From: Pontibacter burrus
GTDB lineage: Bacteria > Bacteroidota > Bacteroidia > Cytophagales > Hymenobacteraceae
DNA length: 64,000 bases
Reading direction: 5' to 3'
Assembly (NCBI RefSeq): GCF_010686685.1
Contig: NZ_JAAGWD010000001.1
Span: 496,001 to 560,000 of the forward strand
Part shown: in pieces, positions 1 to 9,450 of the stretch
How the letters are laid out: every line of letters starts with the position of its first letter
Numbering within the stretch: position 1 is the first letter of the stretch
The notes under the pieces: generated by a model
Seen by the model: only the letters and a program-made list of their open reading frames with translations
Told to the model about the DNA's origin: nothing
Database searches by the model: none
Made by a program: the position numbers and the translations under genes

Positions 1-1
1 G

Positions 2-2155
2 CAGAAAGAGAACGTAGAAAACTTTGCTGACCAGGGCCTAATGTCCAAGGAACTGGCCACGATACATTGCGACGTGCCGCTGGACTTTAGCGAAGATGGC
101 CTGCAATGTGAAGCTCCGAACGAAGAACAACTCATCAACCTGTTCAACGAGCTGGAATTCCGCCAGCTGGCACAGCGTGTATTAGGACAACCGCTGGCTA
201 CGGCTACCACCAGTGCAGCTGCCAAACCAGCCCGCCGCTCTAAAACAGCCGATTCGGGCCAGACATCTCTTTTTGGAGCTGTAGATACACCGGCCATTGA
301 GGAAGCTATAGTTGAGGCTGCGCCGGTTACGATGCGCAGCTTTCAGAATTCGCTCATTGATTATCACCTCATCAACATACCGGAACTACACCAAAGCCTG
401 GTAAATTATCTGCAACAACAGGACGAGATCTCATTTGACACCGAAACGACCGGTATTGACCCGATTACGGCAAAACTGGTGGGCATGTCGTTCAGCTACC
501 GCCCCGGCGAAGCATATTATATCCCTGTGCCGCCAAACGACCGGGAAGAAACACTGCGCATAGTTAACCTTTACAAAAACGTCCTCGAAAATCCGGCTAT
601 TCAGAAGATAGGCCAGAACATCAAATACGACATTATCGTGCTCAAGAACTATGGGGTTGAGGTGCAAGGTCCATTGTTTGATACCATGCTGGCGCACTAC
701 CTGCTCGAGCCCGAAATGCGCCACAACATGGATGTGCTATCGGAAACGTACCTGAATTATACGCCAATTCCGATAACCGACCTGATCGGGCCGAAAGGGA
801 AAAACCAGAAGAACATGTCTGACCTTTCGCCGGAAGAAGTGAAAGATTATGCCTCGGAGGATGCTGATATTACCCTGCGCCTGAAACTATACTTTGAACC
901 GCTGCTGCAGGAACGGGGCTTAATGAAACTGTTCCGCGATGTGGAAACGCCACTGGTGCCAGTACTTGCCGATGTGGAGCGCGAAGGGATAACAATAGAT
1001 TCTGATGCGCTGGCTGATATTTCGACACAGTTAGAAAGTGAGATCATAAAAATAGAACGCCGTATTTTTGAGATAGCAGGCGAACAGTTCAATATCGGGT
1101 CGCCTAAACAGCTGGGCGAAATCCTGTTCGATAAACTGGAATTACACGGTAAGAGCAAGATAAAAAAGACCAAAACCGGGCAGCATGCTACCGGCGAAGA
1201 GATCTTATCTAAACTGGCCGGCGAGCACGAGATCGTAAGATTGATCCTGGACCACCGCCAGCTTACCAAATTAAAATCGACTTATGTGGATGCGCTTCCG
1301 CAACTGGTTTGCGAACTGGATGGCCGGGTGCATACCTCGTTTAACCAGGCTGTAACTGCTACCGGCCGCCTTAGCTCTACCAACCCGAACCTGCAGAACA
1401 TACCGGTCCGTACAGAGCGTGGCCGCGAGATTCGCAAAGCCTTTGTGCCGCGAGATAACAAGCACCTACTCATCTCCGCCGACTATTCGCAGATCGAGCT
1501 CCGCATTATGGCTGATTTCAGTGGCGACCCAACCATGAAGGAGGCCTTTAAAAACGGACTTGATATTCACGCATCAACAGCCAGCAAAGTGTTTCATGTA
1601 CCGCTCGACCAGGTTGACAGCGAGATGCGACGCAGGGCCAAAACCATTAACTTCGGTATCATTTACGGCATTTCAGCATTTGGCTTGGCAGAACGTTTAA
1701 GCATTCCACGTCGCGAAGCCGCCGACATTATTGAGGCCTATTTCCAGGAGTTTCCGGCTGTGAAGCACTACATGGATGAAGCCATCAATAAAGCCCGTGA
1801 AGACGAATACGTGGAAACCCTGCTGGGCCGCCGCCGCTACCTCCGCGACATCAACTCACGCAACCAGAACATCCGCGGGTTTGCCGAGCGTAACGCCATC
1901 AACGCACCAATACAGGGCACCGCTGCTGATATCATCAAAATTGCGATGATCAACATACACGAGTACCTGAAGCAAGAAAAGCTGAAAACCCGCATGATTC
2001 TGCAGGTACACGACGAATTGCTGTTTGATACTCCAAAAGAAGAAGTAGAAATTGTAACACCTAAAATCGTGGAGCTTATGACAAATGCCCTGCCACTAAG
2101 TGTACCGATGGAGGTTGGTTTAGGAGTAGGTGATAACTGGCTCGAAGCACATTAA
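2..2155 (+). CDS. polA: DNA polymerase I, 3' part (5' end outside the window)
   Basis: DNA polymerase I fills gaps in repair and removes primers during replication. The frame is open to the left edge, and the 13 codons before the first ATG at 41 (…VENFADQGL) match family sequence, so the gene starts upstream; the 5' nuclease domain is missing only because of the window edge. The visible 717 residues contain a 3'-5' exonuclease domain with its motif I acidic pair (DTETT, near nt 431) and motif III (YASEDAD, near 850), so proofreading is probably active. The polymerase domain follows: motif A (DYSQIELR, nt 1481), motif B on the O helix (KTINFGIIYG, near 1640; Phe at the sugar-selectivity position) and motif C (QVHDELLFD, near 2003). 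A terminator follows closely. Confidence 0.97.
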   Translation, partial: QKENVENFADQGLMSKELATIHCDVPLDFSEDGLQCEAPNEEQLINLFNELEFRQLAQRVLGQPLATATTSAAAKPARRSKTADSGQTSLFGAVDTPAIEEAIVEAAPVTMRSFQNSLIDYHLINIPELHQSLVNYLQQQDEISFDTETTGIDPITAKLVGMSFSYRPGEAYYIPVPPNDREETLRIVNLYKNVLENPAIQKIGQNIKYDIIVLKNYGVEVQGPLFDTMLAHYLLEPEMRHNMDVLSETYLNYTPIPITDLIGPKGKNQKNMSDLSPEEVKDYASEDADITLRLKLYFEPLLQERGLMKLFRDVETPLVPVLADVEREGITIDSDALADISTQLESEIIKIERRIFEIAGEQFNIGSPKQLGEILFDKLELHGKSKIKKTKTGQHATGEEILSKLAGEHEIVRLILDHRQLTKLKSTYVDALPQLVCELDGRVHTSFNQAVTATGRLSSTNPNLQNIPVRTERGREIRKAFVPRDNKHLLISADYSQIELRIMADFSGDPTMKEAFKNGLDIHASTASKVFHVPLDQVDSEMRRRAKTINFGIIYGISAFGLAERLSIPRREAADIIEAYFQEFPAVKHYMDEAINKAREDEYVETLLGRRRYLRDINSRNQNIRGFAERNAINAPIQGTAADIIKIAMINIHEYLKQEKLKTRMILQVHDELLFDTPKEEVEIVTPKIVELMTNALPLSVPMEVGLGVGDNWLEAH

Positions 2156-2178
2156 GATTTACTGAAACTATAGTTTGA

Positions 2179-2219
2179 AGCGGTGACTGAGAGATTAATC
2201 TTCAGTCACCGCTTTTTTT
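2179..2219 (+). terminator. Rho-independent terminator of polA
   Basis: A 12-bp perfect stem (2179-2190 with 2202-2213) is followed by a run of T ending at 2219, 24 bases after the polA stop codon. Confidence 0.9.
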
Positions 2220-2359
2220 CATCTTAAGCGGAGCCAAGGGCTCTGATATGTTCAATAGTTGACGTTTGCTGGCATGGGCCGCTCGTGTTTAGCTATGGGG
2301 CTGGGTCTTCTGACTTAACTGGTGTGTAAGGACAGGTATGCCAATAGCTTTGGCTATAG

Positions 2360-2990
2360 TTCATTTTATCTGTCATTTCGAACAGAGTGAGAAATCTATC
2401 GCAGTCTATAGTTGAGATTACTGTTCTATAGCTAACTATAGTTGAAATTCGACACAAGCAGTTCGTGCTATAGTTACCTTTTATCCTGGGAGCTTTACTG
2501 ACCTATCGTTTCAATCTAGCTTTGGTGCGCTCATGGCCGCGAGGCCTCGTCTTCGGGCATCGCGCTGCTGCCTTCTTGCTATCCTCGCTGCGCTCGGATT
2601 GGCTGCGCCACCGCAACAAGTCAAAGGCGCTCAACCCAAAGACTGATAACACTTCGATAGCTACCACTATAGTTATTTCAATAGCTATAGTGCTGTAGCC
2701 TTTTCATGGTTGTAGTTCCTTGGGGCAGGCTGCGCCTGCCTGCTCATGTACTAGAACTATAAAACTATAGTTGAAACTATAGCTATAGCCGGAATTCCCC
2801 TCTTGGGAGGGGTAGGGGTGGGTTAATTACCAACTATAGAACTATAACTGTACCAATAGCAATGGAAAAAATCTTCTTCTCCTGTTGTAAGGGTAGGGGG
2901 CCTCGATAAAAGGAGAGGACTGGGGTGAGGTAATATAGCTCCCCTCCTTAGTTAAGGAGAGGCAGGGGTGTTTGACCAACGCTAACTATG
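2360..2990 (+). repeat. Dispersed intergenic repeat, copy 1 of 3
   Basis: This stretch between the convergent polA and dgt genes holds no credible gene. It matches two other places in the window (15325-15890 and 62925-63420) in the same orientation. Shared blocks include a start like CATTTCGAAC…GTGAGAAATCTATC, a central block around GCTTTGGTGCGCTCA…CCGCGAGGCC (2520-2560), AAGGCGCTCAACCCAAAGAC (near 2623-2643), a GC hairpin GGCAGGCTGCGCCTGCC (near 2724) and AATTCCCCTC…GAGGGG (near 2793). About ten CTATAG palindromes fall inside. The central block translates to a sequence like FGALTAAGPRLRAS in the other copies, but frames are not maintained along the element, so I regard it as non-coding. Bases 2991-3140 show nothing recognisable. 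Confidence 0.8.
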
Positions 2991-3140
2991 AAACCATCGC
3001 TAACGTATCTGCAATTGACTGTCCTTTCAGGTTAGTTGAGTTGCAGGTAAGCCTATAGTTAGACACGGGTTACAAACGTGCGCCAACGAAATGTTGTGGC
3101 AACAACTACAGAACCAAGCTATTTTACCCGTAATTCCTGC

Positions 3141-4511
3141 CTAATACATCCTAGGCAATTCAATCCCTTTTATCTTGCGGTACAGGTTTATAGCAGCCTG
3201 GTCTGTCAGGCTGGTGACGAAGTCTGTGATGTGGATGATGCGTTCGTAATCGGATACTTGTTCTGGTAGTTCGATGTAGTGCGCAGGAATCAGGTCAGCG
3301 AGTTTGCGGTGGCGCTTCGACTCAGGCAGGAAAACTGCTTTCATACAAGCATCTAGCAGGCCGCTTAATACCTCAAAACCAGCCGCTTCAATTTCCAGCA
3401 CCGGGAGGTTTCGGTAGATCTTCTCTATCGAAAGCATTTTGATTTCATCCAGCACTGGTTTGCAGTCCAACAGGTTAATGAGTGGTGTATCGAACGTGCC
3501 GGCTAAAATCTCCTGTTCGTGCTCCAGGAAAACGGCCGCACATTCGTCTATCAGCTTGCCGATGATACGGGCACGCAGGTAGCCGATCTCTTCGCGCCAG
3601 TCATAAAATTTTATAGTGGATACACGGTTTGGATCATCGTTAAGGATCTGTTTTAACAAGCCTATTCCTTTCTCCTGATCAACTAAACCCAGTTTCAGGC
3701 CATCTTCAAAATCGATGATGCGGTAACATATATCGTCGGCGGCTTCTACTAAAAAGGCAAGCGGATGGCGGTGATAAAACACAGTACCGTCGGCGCTTTT
3801 CTTTAGCAGCCCCAGCTCCTGCGCTATCGTATTAAACCATGCTTTCTCGGTCTGAAAGAACCCGTACTTTTTCTCGCTGGTGTTTTTTGTTTTAGGAATT
3901 ACCGGCAGCGACTCTTTCGGGTATTTGGTAAAAGTTGCCAGCGTAGTATAGGTTAAGCTCAAGCCACCCGACAAGTTACAGTGCGCCGGGTAGGTATAGG
4001 TCAGTACTCTGAAACCGGCTGCGTTACCCTCAAAACTTTGCAGGTCTTTGCGCTGCGCTTCTGTCAGTTGCCGCATAAAAGGCTGCGCTGCTTCGCTTTC
4101 AAAATAAGAGGAGATAGCATCTTCGCCAGAGTGGCCGAAAGGTGGGTTGCCAATATCATGCGCCAGGCAGGCGGCGGCAACTATGTCCCCGAAGTCTGCT
4201 TCCTGTATGTGCTTTTCCTGTGTTAATTGCGGGTTTCGTTCCAGTATGCTTTTGCCAACTATACGCCCCAAGCTACGGCCAACTACCGAGGCTTCTAAAC
4301 TATGGGTAAGGCGGGTATGCACAAAATCGCTTTCGGGCATAGGCATTACCTGGGTTTTGTTCTGCAGCCTTCTAAACGAAGATGAAAACACAATACGGTC
4401 GTAATCCCGCTGAAATTCGCCCCGCACCGACTCATCAGAACTATATTTTTTATCAGCACTCTCGAAGCGTTTTTTAGAGATCAGCTTCTCCCAGGTAGTA
4501 GTCTGTAACAT
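3141..4511 (-). CDS. dgt: Deoxyguanosinetriphosphate triphosphohydrolase
   Basis: This cytoplasmic HD-domain enzyme hydrolyses dGTP (and often other dNTPs) to the nucleoside and tripolyphosphate, which helps set dNTP pools. The metal-binding signatures are clear: HTRLTHSLEAS near residue 65 and AHDIGNPPFGHSGEDA near residue 115, followed by the FEGNAAGFRVL motif typical of dGTPases. At 456 residues it has the usual bacterial length. I start at ATG 4511; the codon two upstream (4517) is only TTG. It lies 23 bases after the DUF3667 gene on the same strand, so the two are probably co-transcribed. No clear terminator is visible between its end and the repeat. Confidence 0.93.
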   Translation of the reverse strand: MLQTTTWEKLISKKRFESADKKYSSDESVRGEFQRDYDRIVFSSSFRRLQNKTQVMPMPESDFVHTRLTHSLEASVVGRSLGRIVGKSILERNPQLTQEKHIQEADFGDIVAAACLAHDIGNPPFGHSGEDAISSYFESEAAQPFMRQLTEAQRKDLQSFEGNAAGFRVLTYTYPAHCNLSGGLSLTYTTLATFTKYPKESLPVIPKTKNTSEKKYGFFQTEKAWFNTIAQELGLLKKSADGTVFYHRHPLAFLVEAADDICYRIIDFEDGLKLGLVDQEKGIGLLKQILNDDPNRVSTIKFYDWREEIGYLRARIIGKLIDECAAVFLEHEQEILAGTFDTPLINLLDCKPVLDEIKMLSIEKIYRNLPVLEIEAAGFEVLSGLLDACMKAVFLPESKRHRKLADLIPAHYIELPEQVSDYERIIHITDFVTSLTDQAAINLYRKIKGIELPRMY

Positions 4512-4534
4512 ATGCAAAACGGAAGATTATAGAA

Positions 4535-5473
4535 TTAAGCCAGCACTGCACTCACCACTACATTCCCTAAAAAGAATATCAGCAAACAGATCAGGTATAG
4601 CAGCATAATAGGCAGGAGCTTAAACAGCGTCTTAAGATAAGAACTTTTATACACCCGCAGCATAGCTAGATACAAATACACCATCATCAGCAAGAAGGCC
4701 CACTTCAGCAATGCAGCTTCTGGTAGCACGAAGTTAATTAACATTACAAGTATGAGTACTAAGAACCAGAATGAGTGCAGGTGTATAGAGAACATTAAGT
4801 GCTCTACATAATTGCGGCGCTGTTTTAAATAAAAGAGGTATAGCAGATAACCAAAAAGCGGCATCAGCAGGAACATCATAAAAGATGTGTTTTTCAGCAG
4901 TTTGGCACGCGATGCTTCTCCACCCCCAAGGAATTGCTTTGCTTTTGTTTCCATAAAGGCGCCCGTTTCATCATTACCGAAATTTAGCTCAGCTGAATAG
5001 GCCGTACTGTCCCGGTCCCGTGCAACAGAATCTATAGTTGCTTCTGTTTTAATGAAGCCCGGTGCAATTTTCTCAACCTCCTGAAAGCCTTCTTTCACCC
5101 TCTGCCTTTCTTCGGCTGGGAGCTTATTTATTTCAGGTGCTCTTACGTTAAAGATGCTATGGTTGAGGGCAAGCAGAAAAAAGAAAACGATGCTGATAAA
5201 CACATACAACCGAAATGGCGGAACATAAGACGCACGTTGCCCGACATTGAATTTTTCGGTCAGGAGTCCTGGCTTCAGTATCAGGAGTTTAAGGGTTCGC
5301 CAGATTTTGGTGTCGAAGTGGATGGTGCCCTCAAAAAACTCAGCGATGAGATGTTTTACAGGCACATTCAGGTCGTGGTTTTCCTGTCCGCAATTAGGGC
5401 AGTAGTTGTTTACATCTTCAAACGAATAGCCACAGTTGGGGCATTGCGTAAACTTTCGTCTCTTTTTAGCCAT
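4535..5473 (-). CDS. DUF3667 family membrane protein with N-terminal zinc ribbon
   Basis: The 312-residue protein begins with two CPNCG motifs (residues ~11-15 and ~25-29), a zinc-ribbon-like knuckle, followed by a conserved segment ending in YVPPFRLYVFISI and several hydrophobic helices (near 90-105, 200-220, 230-250, 260-310). This arrangement matches DUF3667, a Bacteroidota family of unknown function. A soluble, charged stretch (residues ~115-190) separates the first helix from the rest. The protein should sit in the inner membrane with the ribbon in the cytoplasm. It is the upstream partner of dgt. A weak promoter (TAACTTCG with a TTG element 20 bases upstream, 5480-5510) abuts the start, leaving almost no leader. 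Confidence 0.8.
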   Translation of the reverse strand: MAKKRRKFTQCPNCGYSFEDVNNYCPNCGQENHDLNVPVKHLIAEFFEGTIHFDTKIWRTLKLLILKPGLLTEKFNVGQRASYVPPFRLYVFISIVFFFLLALNHSIFNVRAPEINKLPAEERQRVKEGFQEVEKIAPGFIKTEATIDSVARDRDSTAYSAELNFGNDETGAFMETKAKQFLGGGEASRAKLLKNTSFMMFLLMPLFGYLLYLFYLKQRRNYVEHLMFSIHLHSFWFLVLILVMLINFVLPEAALLKWAFLLMMVYLYLAMLRVYKSSYLKTLFKLLPIMLLYLICLLIFFLGNVVVSAVLA

Positions 5474-5847
5474 GAACAGCGAAGTTATGCACCTGGTAAT
5501 AAGTTTACAAGTGGGAAGTCTGCTTTCATAAAATGAAGAAAACTGCTCTTTTTAAGAGCTAAATGTTACGCAAACACCAAAAAGGGCTGCTTTTTTTACA
5601 AGCTAACCTTTTTAACCTCATTTTAAGGCCATTTCGAGGCTTTCTTAATACAAAATACTGGTGTTACCAATGTGCTTCAGTTTCCCTTGCATACCCTAAA
5701 TTATACTCTTTAATTTGCTTCTGTATTACGATCCTTTTCCAGGCTATAAACCAAACGTGCAACTCTAGATCTACTTTTCAGACAGAGCACAGGCCATTGT
5801 ACTTAGAGGTTTACAGAACATAAAGTAAAGTATGGAGTTTGTGTTAG
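5474..5847. other. Intergenic stretch without a convincing gene
   Basis: An 86-codon open frame on the plus strand (5563-5823) has no recognisable family, is rich in Cys, Phe and Leu, and reads like chance translation of AT-rich DNA. A small stem GCTCTTTTTAAGAGC lies at about 5546-5560. Because a plus-strand terminator follows at 5848 and no plus-strand gene precedes it, a short non-coding transcript is possible. Confidence 0.4.
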
Positions 5848-5888
5848 CAGGCGCATTTTGCAGAGCAGGATGCGCCTGTTTTGTTTTG
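5848..5888 (+). terminator. Orphan plus-strand terminator-like hairpin
   Basis: An 8-bp stem (5848-5855 with 5871-5878) is followed by TTTTGTTTT on the plus strand. The minus strand has no T run after it, so it points rightward, although the nearest annotated genes on both sides are on the minus strand. Confidence 0.55.
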
Positions 5889-5945
5889 GGGCTGCAACTA
5901 TAACGAGCCGGAACTATAGTTACCACTTTGTTATAGTTGCAGGAA

Positions 5946-8105
5946 CTATAGCTTTACAATTCTGGTAGATCCGCTGTTAGTTTCTGTAACCCAACGCAGG
6001 ATATAAATACCCGGCGATACTCCGGAAAGGTCCATTTCCAGCGGCAGGTTAATATCCGTAAACACGACTTCTACGCTACGTACAGTCTTTCCACTTGTAT
6101 CATATAAGTAGAGCTGGGCCGGTATGTTCCGGTCTACCAGGAAGGATATAGAGATCTTGTTATCGGAGCGAACTGGGTTAGGGAACACTTCAAAAACGTA
6201 CAGGAAGCCCGGGTCGGTAACACGCACCTTCGCAGAGAAGCTTTCTGTATTATCCGCATAAATAACCCGCAACCTGTAAAAGCCAGTGCGCGGAAGCGGG
6301 TCAGTATCTGTAAAAGTGTTGGTAGCAGAAGCCGCTACCGTCCCTATTTCTGTAAAGTTAATGCCATCGGCACTGCGCTCTACTATATAGCGAACTATAT
6401 TGTTTTCAGCATTCGTCGTCCACTGCAGGTCAACATCACCAGAGCTGTTATAAGCTGCCTGGAAAGCAAGAATTTCCGGAGCCAGGTTGCACTCGCTGCC
6501 TTCGCTTGGCCTGATAAGAGGTTGCTGGCAGATGTTTGGTTGCAGACTGCGCTCCATTACAAAGTTACCGCCGGCTATATCGGCTTCGCTTAGCGCCCGG
6601 AAAAACCTTCTGAACTCAAGCGCATAGTGCATGACGGCAACATTAGGCAAAATTACATGGCTTAGCTGATGCGCGTGGCCAAGTTCGTGCAGCATCACCG
6701 TCTCAAAGTCGAACTGGCTGCCGGTTGGTTCGCCTGGCCCGAATTGCCACCTGATGTCGCTGTTAATTTCCATATCGAATTCTGACAACCACCAGCTTAT
6801 TTCGCCTGTAGCCAGCAGCCTGCAGCCACGGTAGCGGCTAAGGGTACGAGCCAGCACGTTTTTACCTACTTTAGATTCGGGAGCAAACAGGATGGTAACT
6901 TCGTCGTCGGCTGCAGTAGAAGTTTTAGTAGTGGGCGCCCCTATTTTCCAGTTAACACCGGTTGCACATACCCAGCTATTCATCGCTCTTTTAAAGCCTT
7001 CCTGCGCATCAACGCGGCTTTGCATACTGGGCGCAAAATGAATGCTATAGCCTCCTTGCCTGTCTACATTAATTAGGGTAGGCTGGTACGACTTAAATAC
7101 ACCCGGAATATTATCATTCGGGTTTTGGTCTTCTTCTTCGTAAAGGTTTGTATATGAGTAAGGGATGGTAATTTTTGCTACTGATGTGGTAGTTGTTCCA
7201 TCATTAGCTGTTACCCTGATCTCGCCGGTGCCGGCAGTGCCTCCATCTACTCCTGTGGATGGAACGTATAGCCGAATCTGGGTATTGGACCAGGAAAGGT
7301 AGCCATCCTCAGGTGCTTCGGTAAAGCTGGTGCCTCCGTCATCGGCATCCCTGAAAAATACGGCTCCTTTGCCGCGGGTTGTGCCAAAGCCGCTACCGGT
7401 TATAGTTAGTACGGTTTTGGTGCCACCACTTGCAGTGGTTGGGGAAAACGCAGCAATTACCGGTGCATTGGGGCTATTCAGCACATTGGCCTGTCTGGTC
7501 TCCAGCTGCAACAGTTCCTTGTTTTCTGATACGATCTTATAGTTGGTGCCTGTTCTGTTGGTAACGGCTTTGTAAACCTGGTTTATAGTGGCATAGTCTT
7601 CAAAAACGCCTTCGGCTGCTCCTGTTCTGAGGTTGTATTTGATAAAGCCTTGCTCGCTGCCATAGGGTAATGTGCTTAACCTTACATTCTGCGGCATACC
7701 TTGTCTTGCGCTTTGCCGGTTCAGGAAGAACACTCCCTGCTCGCCTTTCTGTAGCTTCAGGGCAACTGAGTAAACATGCTTCTCCAGACCTACGGTACCA
7801 CCTTCGGTTATTATTTCCAGCTGCTCTTCCTTCAGGTTACCTTTAAACACCTTGTATATCCTTATAATATTGGATGTGTAGATGTTTTCATGCTGTGCAT
7901 CCCAGAACGATTTTTTAGAGATAACCTCACCCTCCACTACCACATCAGCAGCCTTCAGGCGTTCCTCCAGCGAAAGCGGGATCATGTGTGCCCGTGAGTC
8001 GGCAAGTACCTGCTGCACCAGCAGCCATTGCATAAGCAGCAATAACCATAACCTGCAACGCAAAAGGGCGGCAAAAGTAACGTTTTTGTAGTAGCGTAAC
8101 TTCAT
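5946..8105 (-). CDS. Secreted zinc metalloprotease with IPT/TIG, Fn3-like and T9SS sorting domains
   Basis: This 719-residue protein has a signal peptide (residues 1-35), an N-terminal region of unknown fold, an IPT/TIG immunoglobulin-like domain (~215-318), a protease domain, a fibronectin-III-like domain (~541-630) and a type A T9SS sorting domain (~633-719, with FPNPV and a final GxYILRW…IVKL segment). The protease zinc site is HELGHAHQLSH at 473-483, the extended HExxHxxxxxH pattern of metzincins, followed by VMHYAL as a plausible Met-turn. It is therefore expected to be exported by Sec, then by the type IX system encoded at 39-52 kb, and to sit on or leave the cell surface. The substrate is unknown. 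The fusion is complete, with no frame disruption. Confidence 0.85.
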   Translation of the reverse strand: MKLRYYKNVTFAALLRCRLWLLLLMQWLLVQQVLADSRAHMIPLSLEERLKAADVVVEGEVISKKSFWDAQHENIYTSNIIRIYKVFKGNLKEEQLEIITEGGTVGLEKHVYSVALKLQKGEQGVFFLNRQSARQGMPQNVRLSTLPYGSEQGFIKYNLRTGAAEGVFEDYATINQVYKAVTNRTGTNYKIVSENKELLQLETRQANVLNSPNAPVIAAFSPTTASGGTKTVLTITGSGFGTTRGKGAVFFRDADDGGTSFTEAPEDGYLSWSNTQIRLYVPSTGVDGGTAGTGEIRVTANDGTTTTSVAKITIPYSYTNLYEEEDQNPNDNIPGVFKSYQPTLINVDRQGGYSIHFAPSMQSRVDAQEGFKRAMNSWVCATGVNWKIGAPTTKTSTAADDEVTILFAPESKVGKNVLARTLSRYRGCRLLATGEISWWLSEFDMEINSDIRWQFGPGEPTGSQFDFETVMLHELGHAHQLSHVILPNVAVMHYALEFRRFFRALSEADIAGGNFVMERSLQPNICQQPLIRPSEGSECNLAPEILAFQAAYNSSGDVDLQWTTNAENNIVRYIVERSADGINFTEIGTVAASATNTFTDTDPLPRTGFYRLRVIYADNTESFSAKVRVTDPGFLYVFEVFPNPVRSDNKISISFLVDRNIPAQLYLYDTSGKTVRSVEVVFTDINLPLEMDLSGVSPGIYILRWVTETNSGSTRIVKL

Positions 8106-8463
8106 AGAACTTGTTATGAGTGATGGAACAGGTGCAGCTATAGCGTGGGCGCAGCAGCATCAGTGCTTTTACGCAGAAATCAGCTACAGAGTATACAGCA
8201 ATACGCTATAGTTACTTAACCAATTTGTACTATACCCTTGCTGCTCAACAGCTTTACAGGTGAAGTTACTTAATATTTGTAAAATAGTATATAGCAGGGA
8301 ATTTATTCACCACTTTGGATATAAGCTTGCAACAAAAAGAAATACAGCTGGTTGCAGGTAAAATAGTTCCGGAGCCAAAGCTATAGTTAAGTACACAAGC
8401 AGTGCAGCTATAGTTGGTTTTGAGTAATCTATAGTTTGTTCTTTCCTTCGATCAAGGTGCTAA
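8106..8463. other. Intergenic stretch upstream of the metalloprotease
   Basis: No gene or clear promoter is visible in these roughly 360 bases. The stretch is AT-rich and contains at least five CTATAG palindromes (near 8138, 8201, 8381, 8408 and 8430). Confidence 0.5.
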
Positions 8464-8497
8464 AACAAAAAGCCCTGCAGTTTAGCACTGCAGGGCT
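8464..8497 (-). terminator. Terminator of lipA
   Basis: An 11-bp perfect stem (8471-8481 with 8487-8497) is followed on the minus strand by TTTTTGTTTT, 25 bases after the lipA stop codon. Confidence 0.88.
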
Positions 8498-8521
8498 TTG
8501 TAATTTATAGTTATGCTACCA

Positions 8522-9433
8522 TTAAACGTTGACGTGGCGCTCAGCGTGGTAAGAAGAACGTACCAGCGGGCCCGACTCTACATACTTAATTCCCCGGCGC
8601 AAGCCCTCTTCGCGGTAATGTTCAAAAAGATCCGGATGAATGAACTCAGCAACCTCGATGTGCAGTTTAGTTGGCTGCAGGTACTGGCCCAGCGTTAATA
8701 TATCGCAACCGTTTGCAGCAAGGTCGTCCATAGCCTGGTATACCTGCTCGCGTGTTTCGCCTAAGCCCAGCATAATACCGGTTTTAGTACGCTTGCCATA
8801 CTCTTTGGTGCGGCGTATCTGCTCCAGGCTTCGATCGTATTTGGCCTGCGGGCGTACCTGGCGATAAAGCTCCTTCACCGTTTCCATGTTATGCGATACA
8901 ACTTCCTGGCCAGCCGAGATCATAGTTATCAGCGCATCCCAGGTGCCTTTCACATCCGGAATCAGGGTTTCTATAGTTGTAGCAGGAGAAAGTAGTTTTA
9001 CCTGTTTTACCGTTTCATGCCAGATGGCAGCACCACGGTCTTTCAGCTCGTCGCGGTTAACCGATGTAATAACGGCATGTTTCACGCCCATCAGCTGAAT
9101 GGCTTCTGCTACACGTCGTGGCTCATCTTCATCATACTCGTTCGGACGGCCAGTAGCCACAGCGCAGAAAGAGCAGCTGCGGGTACAAACGTTCCCCAGA
9201 ATCATGAAGGTGGCTGTACCTGCTCCCCAGCACTCACCCATGTTAGGGCAGTTGCCGCTTTCGCAGATGGTATGCAGTTTATATTCGTCTACTATGTTAC
9301 GTACTTTGGCGTATTCCTGGCCCACAGGCAACTTTACGCGCAGCCAGTTCGGCTTGCGGATCTTGCCATTTTCACTCAGTTCGGCCGGAGTGGTGTTAGG
9401 CTGTATTACCGGAAGTGATATTAATTCATCCAT
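8522..9433 (-). CDS. lipA: Lipoyl synthase
   Basis: LipA is a radical-SAM enzyme that inserts two sulfurs into protein-bound octanoyl groups to make the lipoyl cofactor of 2-oxoacid dehydrogenases and the glycine cleavage system. Both iron-sulfur sites are intact: the auxiliary cluster cysteines in [12 protein letters not shown] (Cys57, 62, 68) and the radical-SAM CxxxCxxC cysteines in CTRSCSFC (Cys83, 87, 90). The C-terminal RSSYHA motif, whose serine ligates the auxiliary cluster, is present. The 303-residue length is normal. It is monocistronic, with its own terminator and a perfect -7 box just upstream. The partner octanoyltransferase lipB lies 26 kb away. Confidence 0.97.
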   Translation of the reverse strand: MDELISLPVIQPNTTPAELSENGKIRKPNWLRVKLPVGQEYAKVRNIVDEYKLHTICESGNCPNMGECWGAGTATFMILGNVCTRSCSFCAVATGRPNEYDEDEPRRVAEAIQLMGVKHAVITSVNRDELKDRGAAIWHETVKQVKLLSPATTIETLIPDVKGTWDALITMISAGQEVVSHNMETVKELYRQVRPQAKYDRSLEQIRRTKEYGKRTKTGIMLGLGETREQVYQAMDDLAANGCDILTLGQYLQPTKLHIEVAEFIHPDLFEHYREEGLRRGIKYVESGPLVRSSYHAERHVNV

Positions 9434-9437
9434 GCTG

Positions 9438-9445
9438 CAAAGATA
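9438..9445 (-). promoter_or_regulatory. Bacteroidota -7 promoter box for lipA
   Basis: On the minus strand this reads TATCTTTG, a full match to the Bacteroidota -7 consensus TAnnTTTG. It lies four bases before the lipA ATG (9433), so the message would be almost leaderless. No clear TTG -33 element is seen; that zone is occupied by a 20-bp inverted repeat. Confidence 0.6.
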
Positions 9446-9450
9446 GGAAG

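Noticed and set aside
2..40. Truncated polA as a pseudogene
   Set aside because: The frame stays open to the first base of the window and matches the family, so the missing 5' part lies outside the window.
5563..5823. 86-codon open frame between DUF3667 and the metalloprotease
   Set aside because: Composition is rich in Cys, Phe and Leu without a signal-peptide pattern or family; more like chance translation of AT-rich DNA. Kept only as a possible non-coding transcript region.
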